From Roseobacter ponti (lineage in GTDB: Bacteria > Pseudomonadota > Alphaproteobacteria > Rhodobacterales > Rhodobacteraceae), in contig NZ_CP048788.1 of assembly GCF_012932215.1 (NCBI RefSeq), positions 3,596,001 to 3,660,000 on the forward strand: 64,000 bases of DNA. Direction: 5' to 3'. Positions 28,033-37,373 of the stretch are shown here, in pieces. A program made the translations under genes and the position numbers. The stretch's first letter is position 1, and each line of letters begins with the position of its first letter. Below the pieces are notes generated by a model. That model saw nothing but the letters and a program-made list of their open reading frames with translations, ran no database searches and was not told the origin of the DNA.

Positions 28033-30219
28033 TCAGCGTTCCGGTTGCGGGCGCGTCCCTGATGATGCGCCCCCACCGCCCCCCAGAATATCTCTGAGCA
28101 GGCTTTCCAGCAGCCCCACGGGGCCGCTCCCGGTCGGCGTGCGGGTGTCGCGCGTTTCGCCCTGGCCCGGCAACATCATCGGCAGCGGTGACAGGGGCAT
28201 CCCTTCATGTACACGGCTCATGGTTTCGCGCCAGATTTCCGCCGGCAGCCCGCCACCGGTCACGCCGGTCAGCGGGGTATTATCATCATAACCCATCCAG
28301 ATACCGGCCACGTAATCCGCAGAAAAGCCCACAAACCAGGCATCGCGCGCGGCCTGGGTGGTGCCGGTTTTCCCGGCAAGTTCCCGCCCGCCGAACTGAG
28401 CGCGCTGTCCGGTGCCCTGAGAGACCACTTTCTCCATCATATAGATCAGCTGGCGCGCAGCCTCTTCCGGAATGACCCGCTCACCGATGCCGCCGCCGGT
28501 TTCCATCAAGGGCTCTTTATCATCCAGCAGACGCAGATCGATCAGACCGTAGGGCGTGACCGATGAGCCGCCGTTGAGGATGCCCGCATAGGCGCCCGTC
28601 ATGTTGATGAGCGTGCTTTCAGACGCCCCGAGAGCCAGCGCCGGCCCGGCCGCGAGATCACTTTCCAGCCCGAACTGCGTGGCGACTTCGCGCACGAGGT
28701 CACGTCCGACAAACTCCGAGACTTTGACCGCCGGAATGTTCAGACTGTCCTGCAACGCCCGGGTCAGGGTCACGGTGCCGTAATACCTGTTTGTATAGTT
28801 TCGCGGCGACCAGGGGCCTGAGCCCGGGATATCGATGGTCAGCGGTTCATCCTCGACCGTGTCATTGGGAGAATACCCCAGATCAAGTGCTGCGGCATAG
28901 ACAAACGGCTTGAAAGCAGAGCCGGTCTGGCGTTTGGCCTGAACTGCCCGGTTGAACGCACCGTCCACCCTGGTCCGGCGGCCGCCGACCATGGCACGCA
29001 CGGCCCCGTCAGCAGACATCACAACGATGGCGGCCTGAGCTTTGGAGCCCTCACGCACTTTATTGGCAAAGACCCATTTCATAGCATCTTCGGCGCTGCG
29101 CTGGATGCGCTGATCAAGCGTTGTGCGGATGATCACGTCTTCGGTTGTTTTGCGGGTGAAGAACTCAGGGCCGGACGACATGACCCAGTCCGCGAAATAC
29201 CCGCCCGAGCGAGCCTCTGCAGCTTCGGAAAGCTCGGCGGGATTGTTCTGTGCCGTTTTCGTTTCAGCATCCGACAAAAAGCCCTGTTCGTTCATCAGGC
29301 GCAGTATCGTTGCCGCGCGGTTGCGCGACCGGGTAAGGTCATTGGTCGGCGCAAAACGGGTCGGTGCAACCAGAAGCCCTGCGAGCATCGCCGCTTCGGC
29401 GGCGTCTACATTTGCGGCCGACTTGCCGAAATAGCGCTGGCTGGCCGCCTCAAAGCCACGGGCGCCGGCGCCCAGAAAAGCGCGGTTCATGTAAATCGTC
29501 AGAATCTCGTCTTTGGAGTATTTCACTTCCATCGCCAGCGCATAAACCGCCTCGGACGCTTTGCGCTTTATGGTCCCGCGGCGACACTCGGTTTCATATT
29601 CCGCTTCGCTCTGAGTTTCGGGATTATAGGGCACGCCCAGACACAGAAGTTTGGCGGTCTGCTGCGTAATCGTCGAGCCGCCGTGACCTGAGAGCGGACC
29701 ACGACCTTCGCTCAGGTTAATCCTGACCGCACTGGCAATGCCGCGCGGGCTCAGACCGAAGTGACGGTAAAAACGCCGGTCCTCGGTGGCGATGATCGCG
29801 TTTTTCAGATGCGGGGAAACCGTCTGAGCGGTGACGGCGCCCCCGAACTGATCGCCGCGCCAGGCAAAAACGCGGCCCTCATGATCAAGAAGGGTCACAG
29901 ACCCACGCGCCCGCCCGTCGAGCAGTTCCGTCGCCGGCGGCAGCGATGTTGCATAATATCCGACAAAGAGCGCCAGCACGACGCCGGCGACAAGCCCGAC
30001 ACGCCAGACCACCCGCCAGATCAGGCGGATCACCCATCTGATCAGCCGCTGCCCCAGTCCGATCAGCCCGCCACGACGGGGCCGCGACGGCTTTTTGCGC
30101 TGGCTCCTGCGGGCAGGTTTCGGTTTGGCCTTTGCTTTGCGCGCAGGTTTAGCGGCCGCTTTGCCGCCATAACGTTTGTCTGCGACCAGAGGACGTTTGC
30201 CTCTTGGTGAATCACTCAT
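28033..30219 (-). CDS. Class A penicillin-binding protein (PBP1A family)
   Basis: A bifunctional peptidoglycan synthase of 728 residues anchored in the inner membrane. A very basic Lys/Arg/Ala/Pro-rich cytoplasmic tail (residues 1-50) and one transmembrane helix precede the GT51 glycosyltransferase (IIATEDRRFYRHFGL with the catalytic glutamate, GGSTITQQTAKLL). The transpeptidase has SxxK in TGSAFKPF, SxN in DSLNIPA and KTG in ELAGKTGTT. The C-terminus ends in a Gly-rich tail. Monocistronic. Confidence 0.95.
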   Translation of the reverse strand: MSDSPRGKRPLVADKRYGGKAAAKPARKAKAKPKPARRSQRKKPSRPRRGGLIGLGQRLIRWVIRLIWRVVWRVGLVAGVVLALFVGYYATSLPPATELLDGRARGSVTLLDHEGRVFAWRGDQFGGAVTAQTVSPHLKNAIIATEDRRFYRHFGLSPRGIASAVRINLSEGRGPLSGHGGSTITQQTAKLLCLGVPYNPETQSEAEYETECRRGTIKRKASEAVYALAMEVKYSKDEILTIYMNRAFLGAGARGFEAASQRYFGKSAANVDAAEAAMLAGLLVAPTRFAPTNDLTRSRNRAATILRLMNEQGFLSDAETKTAQNNPAELSEAAEARSGGYFADWVMSSGPEFFTRKTTEDVIIRTTLDQRIQRSAEDAMKWVFANKVREGSKAQAAIVVMSADGAVRAMVGGRRTRVDGAFNRAVQAKRQTGSAFKPFVYAAALDLGYSPNDTVEDEPLTIDIPGSGPWSPRNYTNRYYGTVTLTRALQDSLNIPAVKVSEFVGRDLVREVATQFGLESDLAAGPALALGASESTLINMTGAYAGILNGGSSVTPYGLIDLRLLDDKEPLMETGGGIGERVIPEEAARQLIYMMEKVVSQGTGQRAQFGGRELAGKTGTTQAARDAWFVGFSADYVAGIWMGYDDNTPLTGVTGGGLPAEIWRETMSRVHEGMPLSPLPMMLPGQGETRDTRTPTGSGPVGLLESLLRDILGGGGGASSGTRPQPER

Positions 30220-30303
30220 GAAGAACCTGCCCGGCCCGGTTTGTTTTGAGCACCTTATCCGGCTTTTATCGGATTGTTGAGGCGCGGTGTGCTACAGCGG
30301 TAA

Positions 30304-30813
<510 letters not shown>

Positions 30814-30839
30814 AGCGGCATCATCCAGGGATAACCATT

Positions 30840-32147
30840 ATGACACACTTCAAGACACTTGCCGCTGCCGCTGCGCTGACCGCGCTGCCGACGCTGGCCT
30901 TCGCGCAGGACGCGGCCCCGGGGTTCGATGAAATCGGCCCCTATATCATGACTACACTGCTCTTCTGTATGGCAGGCTTCCTCGTTTTCTTCATGGCAGC
31001 AGGCTTTGCCATGCTCGAAGGCGGCCTTGTGCGTTCCAAGAACGTAACAATGCAGATGACCAAGAACATCGCGCTCTTCTCCATCGCGGCGATCATGTAC
31101 TGGATCGTTGGCTTCAACACGATGTATCCGGGCGACTTCAACGGCTATTTCGCTATCGGAGGCCAGACGGTGCTCGACGCCGTTGGTGTTTCGGCTGCTG
31201 ATGCCGCACTGGATTATGCCTCCGTCGGGTCCGACTTCTTCTTCCAGCTGGTGTTTGTTGCTGCTACCGCGTCCATCGTGTCGGGTGCTGTGGCAGAGCG
31301 CATCAAGCTCTGGCCCTTTCTGATATTCGTCGTTGTGCTCACCGGCTTTATGTACCCGATCTCCGGCTCCTGGCAGTGGGGCGGCGGCTGGCTGAGCGAG
31401 ATGGGCTTTTCGGACTTCGCGGGCTCCACAGTTGTGCATTCCGTGGGTGGCTGGGCCGCGCTGGCCGGTGTCATCGTACTCGGACCCCGTCTGGGCAAGT
31501 ACAAAGACGGCAGGGTAAACCCGATGCCCGGCTCAAACCTCGCACTCGCCACGTTGGGTACGTTCATCCTGTGGCTCGGCTGGTTTGGCTTTAACGGCGG
31601 CTCACAGCTAGCCATGGGCACCGTGGGCGACGTGTCTGACGTCAGCCGCATCTTTGCGAACACCAACATGGCAGCGGCAGCGGGTGCTGTTACGGCGCTG
31701 ATCCTGACGCAGATTCTCTACAAGAAGCCTGACCTTACCATGGTGCTGAACGGCGCGCTGGCGGGTCTGGTGTCGATCACGGCTGAACCTCTCGCGCCGA
31801 CACTCTTTGGCGCACTCTGGATTGGTGCTGTTGGTGGTATCATCGTGGTTCTGACCATTCCGATGCTCGACAAGATGAAGCTCGACGACGTTGTCGGCGC
31901 CATCCCGGTCCACCTCTTTGCAGGGATCTGGGGTACCATCGCGGTGATCTTCTACGGCGAAGCAAGCCTGATGACACAGCTGACAGGGATCGTTGCCTAC
32001 GGTGTCTTCACCTTCGTCGCCAGCCTCGTGGTTTGGTTCATCCTCAAAGCAACTATGGGTATCCGCGTCAGCGAAGAAGACGAGATCAACGGTCTCGACG
32101 TCTCCGAGCTTGGCATGGAAGCCTACCCCGAGTTCGCCAAAGGCTGA
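30840..32147 (+). CDS. amt: Ammonium transporter (Amt/Mep/Rh)
   Basis: An inner-membrane ammonium channel of 435 residues. A cleavable signal peptide (LTALPTLAFA) precedes eleven transmembrane segments. The pore twin-histidines are in STVVHSVGGWAAL and AIPVHLFAGIWGT; LWLGWFGFNGGS is the Amt signature. The C-terminal tail ISEEDE-like region (VSEEDEINGLD) is the GlnK-responsive cytoplasmic segment. A strong terminator lies 29 bp downstream, closing the glnK-amt operon. Confidence 0.96.
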   Translation: MTHFKTLAAAAALTALPTLAFAQDAAPGFDEIGPYIMTTLLFCMAGFLVFFMAAGFAMLEGGLVRSKNVTMQMTKNIALFSIAAIMYWIVGFNTMYPGDFNGYFAIGGQTVLDAVGVSAADAALDYASVGSDFFFQLVFVAATASIVSGAVAERIKLWPFLIFVVVLTGFMYPISGSWQWGGGWLSEMGFSDFAGSTVVHSVGGWAALAGVIVLGPRLGKYKDGRVNPMPGSNLALATLGTFILWLGWFGFNGGSQLAMGTVGDVSDVSRIFANTNMAAAAGAVTALILTQILYKKPDLTMVLNGALAGLVSITAEPLAPTLFGALWIGAVGGIIVVLTIPMLDKMKLDDVVGAIPVHLFAGIWGTIAVIFYGEASLMTQLTGIVAYGVFTFVASLVVWFILKATMGIRVSEEDEINGLDVSELGMEAYPEFAKG

Positions 32148-32176
32148 CTTTCCTCTCCTCCCGGAGAACACCACCT

Positions 32177-32205
32177 GCCCGGGCGCTCGCGCCCGGGCTT
32201 TTTTT
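32177..32205 (+). terminator. Rho-independent terminator of glnK-amt
   Basis: GCCCGGGCG pairs perfectly with CGCCCGGGC around a four-base loop and is followed by seven T. Confidence 0.93.
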
Positions 32206-32395
32206 GTGCCGGCCCTGTACCGTCCGGTTTTCACGGGTGTTTCCGCGCGTATTCCGTCGTGACGAATTCCACCCTCCGTCAGATGCGCGCCGGACATCGG
32301 TAAAATACTTATCAGATGCGGCAAACGACGGCACTGAGTCGGATGTGATCAATTGCCCGTTGTAAAATGTGACGCTGAAATACAGAATTTGATGC

Positions 32396-32704
32396 ATGAA
32401 AAAGGCCCGCCCAAAAATCAATTTAAACAAGCTCAGGGAAATCGGTTGGTCACACTGGGACCCGATCGGACTGAACGACCGGATTGAGGGTTGGAAAGAT
32501 GAGCCATTCGAAGATGAATATGACACCTACCTCGTCAAAGCTGCGCGAATGCTGCGAAATCAAAGGTCCATGGACGACGTTGTCGAATACCTCTTTTTTG
32601 TCGAGACCGAATATATGGGATTGGGTGTCGGACCAAATGAAGCCTACATCCGCGAAAGGCTGGCAAGAGTTGTTCAGGCGATTGCTGATGAACCCTTTAT
32701 CTGA
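32396..32704 (+). CDS. Orphan hypothetical protein (102 aa), A/T-richer than its neighbours
   Basis: I do not recognise it firmly. The 102 residues are Trp- and Asp/Glu-rich. Landmarks are KLREIGWSHWDPIGL, DEYDTYLVKAARML and a C-terminal YMGLGVGPNEAYI. The WDPIGL plus DEYD.Y layout recalls small single-domain proteins found scattered in bacteria, some next to toxins, but I cannot name a function. The gene has visibly more A/T than the genes on both sides and stands alone between the glnK-amt terminator and a convergent aminotransferase gene. This suggests horizontal arrival. No strong Shine-Dalgarno precedes the ATG. Confidence 0.65.
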   Translation: MKKARPKINLNKLREIGWSHWDPIGLNDRIEGWKDEPFEDEYDTYLVKAARMLRNQRSMDDVVEYLFFVETEYMGLGVGPNEAYIRERLARVVQAIADEPFI

Positions 32705-32769
32705 GCGATAGCTGATGCTCCGATCTCATCCTGAGAAGGTGAACGGTTTTTGTCTCCCAATTCCGGCAC

Positions 32770-32793
32770 TCCCGCGACCTGGAAGTCGCGGGA
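32770..32793. other. Inverted repeat between two convergent genes
   Basis: TCCCGCGAC and GTCGCGGGA form a nine-base-pair stem around a six-base loop. It lies between the orphan gene and the end of the aminotransferase gene. No T-run follows on either strand, so a terminator function is possible but unproven. Confidence 0.5.
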
Positions 32794-32815
32794 ATCGCAT
32801 TCAAAGCGAAAAGCG

Positions 32816-34000
32816 TCAGATACCCGCGTCGATGATCGCGCGGGCCAGCACGGGTATGGTCTGCGCGTTCAGGCCGGCGATATTCATCCGGCTGTCGGCG
32901 ACCATGTAAATCCCGCTGTCGCGACGCATCTCCGCCACCTTTTCGGGGGTGGTGCCAAGACGCGAGAACATACCGCGGTGCTGTGCCAGAAATCCGAAAC
33001 GGTCCGACCCCGACAGGCGTTGCAACTCATCAGCAAGCTGCTGACGCAGTCCGAGCATACTGGTGCGCACCTCTTCCAGTTCAGCCATCCAGTCGGCGCG
33101 CAAAGCATCATCGTTCAGGATCATTGTCACCAGACGCGCGCCGTGATCGGGCGGGAAGCTGAAATTCTGGCGGTTGAGAAAGGCCAGCGTATCCTGGTTG
33201 CGTTTGCGGGCATCGGCGTTGCTGCTGATCGCCATCAGCAGTCCGGTGCGCTCGCGATAGATGCCGAAGTTCTTCGAACAGCTTGCGGCGATCAGGCATT
33301 CAGGCACGGATGAGGCCACGAGCCGCGTTGCGGCGGCATCCTCCTCAAGGCCGTCGCCGAAGCCCTGATAAGCGATGTCGATCATCGGCACGGCACCTGT
33401 CTCAAGCAGCACGTCGAGCACGGCCTGCCACTCGGTCATATTGAGATTGGCGCCCGTCGGATTGTGACAGCAGCCATGCAGCAGAACCACATCTCCGGGT
33501 TTTGCCTTGCGGATGTCCGCGATCATCCCGTCGAAATCGACGCCGCGGCTTTCCTCATCAAAATAGCGGTAGGGGATCATTTCCATGCCGAGATAGCTCA
33601 GGATGGACAGGTGGTTGGGCCATGTCGGATCCGAGACAAAGACCCGCGCATCAGGGCGGGCCAAGCGGATCAGTTCAAAGGCCTGACGCACGGCACCTGT
33701 ACCGCCCGGCGTGGCGGCAGCAGCAATCTTCTCACGCGGGACGGCTCCGTCGAGCACCAGCCCGATAAGCGCATCGGCAAAGGCCGGATCACCGGTCAGG
33801 CCGGTGTAGACCTTGCTGTCCTGGGTCTCCCAGAGCTGGTGTTCGGCGGCTTTTACCGCGCGCATCACGGGGGTGAGCCCGGTTGCATCTTTGTACACAC
33901 CCACGCCAAGATCGATCTTCACCTCGCGGGGGTCATCGCGGTACTCCTGCATCAGCCGGAGGATACCGTCGACGGGGCGGTCTTCGAGCGTCTCAAACAT
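32816..34000 (-). CDS. Class I aromatic/aspartate aminotransferase
   Basis: A PLP-dependent transaminase of 394 residues of the TyrB/AspC subgroup. It has the substrate-binding VGVYKDATGLTPVM, the HNPTG motif, the PLP lysine in SCSKNFGIYRER, and the C-terminal DSRMNIAGL with the carboxylate-binding arginine. It transfers amino groups between aspartate or aromatic amino acids and 2-oxo acids; exact preference is open. The ATG at 34000 shares one base with the sseA stop (TGATG), and the frame extends upstream into sseA only formally. Confidence 0.93.
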   Translation of the reverse strand: MFETLEDRPVDGILRLMQEYRDDPREVKIDLGVGVYKDATGLTPVMRAVKAAEHQLWETQDSKVYTGLTGDPAFADALIGLVLDGAVPREKIAAAATPGGTGAVRQAFELIRLARPDARVFVSDPTWPNHLSILSYLGMEMIPYRYFDEESRGVDFDGMIADIRKAKPGDVVLLHGCCHNPTGANLNMTEWQAVLDVLLETGAVPMIDIAYQGFGDGLEEDAAATRLVASSVPECLIAASCSKNFGIYRERTGLLMAISSNADARKRNQDTLAFLNRQNFSFPPDHGARLVTMILNDDALRADWMAELEEVRTSMLGLRQQLADELQRLSGSDRFGFLAQHRGMFSRLGTTPEKVAEMRRDSGIYMVADSRMNIAGLNAQTIPVLARAIIDAGI

Positions 34001-34854
34001 CAGGCTTCTCCGGTTGCAACGGGCACGGTGGGGAACATCCCCCACTCGGCCCAGGATCCGTCATAAAGTGACCACTTGCGGTGGCCGGTACGCTCCAGCG
34101 CCAGCGCCAGGATCGCGGCCGTCACGCCTGAGCCGCAGGTGGTGATCACAGGCTTGCTCAGATCGACACCGGCGTCTTTGAAGGCCGCCGTGATCTCATC
34201 GGTGCTTTTCATCGTTTTGTCACTGTTGAGCAGGGTCGTGTAGGGCAGGCTGCGCGACCCGGGGATATGACCCGGGCGCAGACCCTCGCGGGGCTCAGGC
34301 GCTTCGCCGCGAAACCGCACGCCGGCGCGGGCATCGACAATCGCGTAGTCCGCAAGTTTTGAGGCCGCGGAAACTTGGGTCACATCGCGCACCAGGTGGT
34401 TCTGAAACCGCACGGTCATATGCCGGTCACGGATCACCGGGGGCATATCTTCGGTCGGGCGCTCTTCGGCCTTCCACTTTGGGAAACCGCCGTCCAGCAC
34501 AGCCACGTTCTCCTGCCCCATCAGCCGGAAAAGCCACCAGACCCGCGCCGCTGACAAAAGGCCCGCGCCGTCATAGATCACCACCTGATGCCCGTCGCCC
34601 ACGCCCATCGCCCTCAGCCGGGACATGAATTTTTCAACCGGCGGCGCCATATGCGGCAGATCCGAGCGGGCATCCGAGATATCGTCAATGTCAAAGAACC
34701 TGGCACCGGGGATATGGGCTTCGTCATACTCCGCGCGGGCATCGCGGCCGGCCTCGGGCAGGTACCATGAGGCATCCAGAATGCGCAGATCGGGGTCTTT
34801 GAGGTGCTGGCCCAGCCATTCCGTAGAGACAAGCGTTTTCGGATCGTCGGCCAT
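34000..34854 (-). CDS. sseA: 3-mercaptopyruvate sulfurtransferase
   Basis: A two-domain rhodanese-fold enzyme of 284 residues, moving sulfur from 3-mercaptopyruvate to thiols or cyanide. The C-terminal domain holds the catalytic loop CGSGVTAA, the mercaptopyruvate-type version rather than the thiosulfate-type. YDGAGLLSAARVWW is in the inactive N-terminal domain. The ATG at 34854 has AGGGGGTG upstream and is preferred to one eight codons earlier. It probably feeds cysteine catabolism together with the downstream aminotransferase, which can make 3-mercaptopyruvate from cysteine in related systems. Confidence 0.93.
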   Translation of the reverse strand: MADDPKTLVSTEWLGQHLKDPDLRILDASWYLPEAGRDARAEYDEAHIPGARFFDIDDISDARSDLPHMAPPVEKFMSRLRAMGVGDGHQVVIYDGAGLLSAARVWWLFRLMGQENVAVLDGGFPKWKAEERPTEDMPPVIRDRHMTVRFQNHLVRDVTQVSAASKLADYAIVDARAGVRFRGEAPEPREGLRPGHIPGSRSLPYTTLLNSDKTMKSTDEITAAFKDAGVDLSKPVITTCGSGVTAAILALALERTGHRKWSLYDGSWAEWGMFPTVPVATGEA

Positions 34855-34940
34855 GCGGCACCCCCTGCTATCAGACAACCGTCTGATTATCGTCAGAGGG
34901 CTTTGGTGGCAAGACCACGCACCGCATCAGAGCTGTACGG

Positions 34941-35429
34941 TCAGCTGTGTTCTTTGAGCAGCCTGGACTTCTGGCGAGACCAGTCGCGTTTGGCCGAAGT
35001 CTCGCGCTTGTCATGCAGTTTTTTGCCTTTGGCGATGCCGATTTTGATCTTGGCCATGCCACGATGGTTAAAATAGAGCACCAGCGGCACGAGGGTCATG
35101 CCTTTGCGCTGTGTGCTGTTCCACAGATTTGACAGCTGCTTGCGGCTTACGAGCAGTTTGCGGCGGCGGCGTTCATCGTGCTGGAACGTCTTTGCCTGTT
35201 TGTAGGGCGCCACATAGGCGTTCACGAGCCAGAGTTCACCATCCTCGACCGCTGCATAGCTCTCAGCGATATTGGCGCCGCCCTCGCGCAGCGACTTCAC
35301 TTCAGAGCCCTCAAGGATAATCCCGCACTCGAGGTCTTCCTCGATCGCATAATCAAACCGCGCGCGGCGGTTTTCGGCGACCACCTTGTAATTCGGGTCG
35401 GATTTGGAGGATGTTTTCACCTGTGCCAT
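34941..35429 (-). CDS. smpB: SsrA-binding protein
   Basis: A 162-residue partner of tmRNA in trans-translation. It shows [33 protein letters not shown] and the conserved C-terminal tail with [15 protein letters not shown]. No tmRNA gene is visible in the window. The product begins [13 protein letters not shown]. The upstream HD-domain gene is divergent. Confidence 0.96.
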   Translation of the reverse strand: MAQVKTSSKSDPNYKVVAENRRARFDYAIEEDLECGIILEGSEVKSLREGGANIAESYAAVEDGELWLVNAYVAPYKQAKTFQHDERRRRKLLVSRKQLSNLWNSTQRKGMTLVPLVLYFNHRGMAKIKIGIAKGKKLHDKRETSAKRDWSRQKSRLLKEHS

Positions 35430-35558
35430 GCTGCGGATGTAAGGCGTCAGACCGGGTCGTGCAAGCCGGGGTCACGTGCAACACGCGAAGCAGATACCCA
35501 GGGGCGCGCAAATAGTGTATGCAGGACGTACCGTTCCGTTCCGGAGTCCGCGACTGTG

Positions 35559-36410
35559 ATGTTCAATCCCACGGCGACCCTTGCTTCGTCTTTCGGCGAG
35601 CACCTGTCTGAAACCTTTCTGGATTACTTTTCGGGCCGCGACCCGGAATACGCCGCCTACATCAACGGCTGCGCAAAAATGGTGCTGGAACGGCTGGGCA
35701 ATTCAGATGCGCTTTATCACAATGCCGAGCACACGATCATGGTCACACTTGTCGGCCAGCAGATCATGCGCGGGCGTCTGGTGACAGAAGCCATTCAGCC
35801 CAATGACTGGCTGCATTATATCATCGCGCTGCTGGTGCATGACATCGGTTATCTGCGCGATATCGTCGAGGGGGATGACGACAACAACGTGGTCATCAAC
35901 AGCAACGGCGACACCATCAGCCCGCCGCGCGGAGCGTCGGATGCGTTTCTGGCACCCTATCATGTCGACCGCGGAATGATGTATGCCACGCGCCGGTTCC
36001 GGGGCTCTGCCGTGGTGGACGAAGAACGCATCGCCCGGGCGATAGACTACACCCGTTTTCCCGTACCCGAAGACGAATATTATCAGTCCACCACCAGCGA
36101 ACCTGCTCTGGTGCGCGCGGCGGACCTGATCGGACAGATGGCGGACCCGTTTTATCACCGCAAGATCGGCGCGCTGTTCCAGGAATTCAGCGAAACCGAT
36201 ATGAACGAGCGGCTCGGCTATGAAAGCGCCGTCGACCTTATGGAAAAGTTTCCGGATTTCTTCTGGTCACAGGTGCAGCCGCTGATCGGCCCCGCCCTCG
36301 TGCATCTGGAGCAGACGATGGAAGGAAAGCAATGGGTCGCACAGCTTTATAATCATCTCTTTCAGGTTGATTACCGCACCAGCATGCTTGGACCCTTTAC
36401 CGGCAGGTAA
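35559..36410 (+). CDS. HD-domain metal-dependent phosphohydrolase
   Basis: A 283-residue protein with an HD-type metal site: first histidine in YHNAEHTIMV, HD pair in LLVHDIGYLRD, later histidine in YHVDRGMMY, and RAADLIGQMADP near residue 200. The layout resembles nucleotide or cyclic-nucleotide hydrolases but the substrate is unknown. The ATG at 35559 is chosen because the longer frame upstream lies antisense to smpB; GGAG sits 13 bases before it. It is convergent with the sulfotransferase gene, with five bases between. Confidence 0.85.
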   Translation: MFNPTATLASSFGEHLSETFLDYFSGRDPEYAAYINGCAKMVLERLGNSDALYHNAEHTIMVTLVGQQIMRGRLVTEAIQPNDWLHYIIALLVHDIGYLRDIVEGDDDNNVVINSNGDTISPPRGASDAFLAPYHVDRGMMYATRRFRGSAVVDEERIARAIDYTRFPVPEDEYYQSTTSEPALVRAADLIGQMADPFYHRKIGALFQEFSETDMNERLGYESAVDLMEKFPDFFWSQVQPLIGPALVHLEQTMEGKQWVAQLYNHLFQVDYRTSMLGPFTGR

Positions 36411-36415
36411 GCCGG

Positions 36416-37234
36416 TCAGTCGCCCAGTTTTGCGTGCACCTCGTCAAGATCGATCTCACCCAGCGGCGCTTTGCTGGCCGGATTTTCGAAATCATAACGA
36501 AACAGCCGGAAGTCCCGTTTGTAGATTTCATACACCAGGTGCATCGAGAGATCGTCAAAGTAATCTTCTACCGGGTGAAGCCGTTTCGGACCGTGCCCCG
36601 CGCTTTCGTTAAAGCGCGGCACCTTGCTCAGCTCGACCGAATGAGGCGTCTCGATGGCGTCCAGCACATCCTGCATACCTGCATTGAAATCCTCGGTCCA
36701 GATGATCCGGTCATAGGTGCCACCATTCACGATAAAGGTGCTGATGTGGCCCGACATGGCCGACCAGTGGATGTCCGGGTCCATCGGTTTGCGAAACCGG
36801 ATGCTGTCGCGCGCAAACAGCAGAAAGCGGCGGAAGGAGGCGATCTGGTCAAATTCACCGGTGCCGTCCGGGCCACCAACGTCGATGCCATAACGCTGAA
36901 TGAGCTGAGGAACGAGATTACCGCGATAGCGCCGCCCGTTGCGCTGTATTCCGCAGATCTTGTCAAAAAACGAGCTCAGGATACGGGTGTAGGGATTGCG
37001 CACACAGGTGAAGGAATAAGAGCTGTGGTTCTGCACATTCTGCGTGATCGGTTCTTTGCTGCCCTCCAGCGCCCATTTATGCAGCCCGCTTTGCGCGTCA
37101 TGGATATCGCCGTCAAAGTACTCGCCGTGATCGGAATAATACATAATCTGCCCGATGGTCGAGCAGGCACATTTCGGTACGACCCGATAGACCACGCTTT
37201 CGCTGGTCGTCATCCAGGTTCCCGGAAACCCCAT
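36416..37234 (-). CDS. Sulfotransferase family protein
   Basis: A 272-residue PAPS-dependent sulfotransferase of the carbohydrate (type 2) family. It has a 5'-phosphosulfate-binding motif in RVVPKCACSTIGQ and a 3'-phosphate motif in CVRNPYTRILSSF. A perfect AGGAGG precedes the ATG at 37234. It is divergent from the GT14-DUF5928 glycosyltransferase across 139 bp of A/T-rich DNA, suggesting joint work on a sulfated cell-surface glycan. No signal peptide or membrane segment is visible. Confidence 0.87.
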   Translation of the reverse strand: MGFPGTWMTTSESVVYRVVPKCACSTIGQIMYYSDHGEYFDGDIHDAQSGLHKWALEGSKEPITQNVQNHSSYSFTCVRNPYTRILSSFFDKICGIQRNGRRYRGNLVPQLIQRYGIDVGGPDGTGEFDQIASFRRFLLFARDSIRFRKPMDPDIHWSAMSGHISTFIVNGGTYDRIIWTEDFNAGMQDVLDAIETPHSVELSKVPRFNESAGHGPKRLHPVEDYFDDLSMHLVYEIYKRDFRLFRYDFENPASKAPLGEIDLDEVHAKLGD

Positions 37235-37373
37235 CTGCTCATCCTCCTGACAGCCCGTTCTGGCGTCATGGCCTTCTTATATTCACAAAAAGCAAATAAA
37301 TGCGGTTTATTCAATCGGGCTTCGCGCTTATCACTGTTGTGAGCAGACTGAAAACACGCCGTAAGAGCACCTG

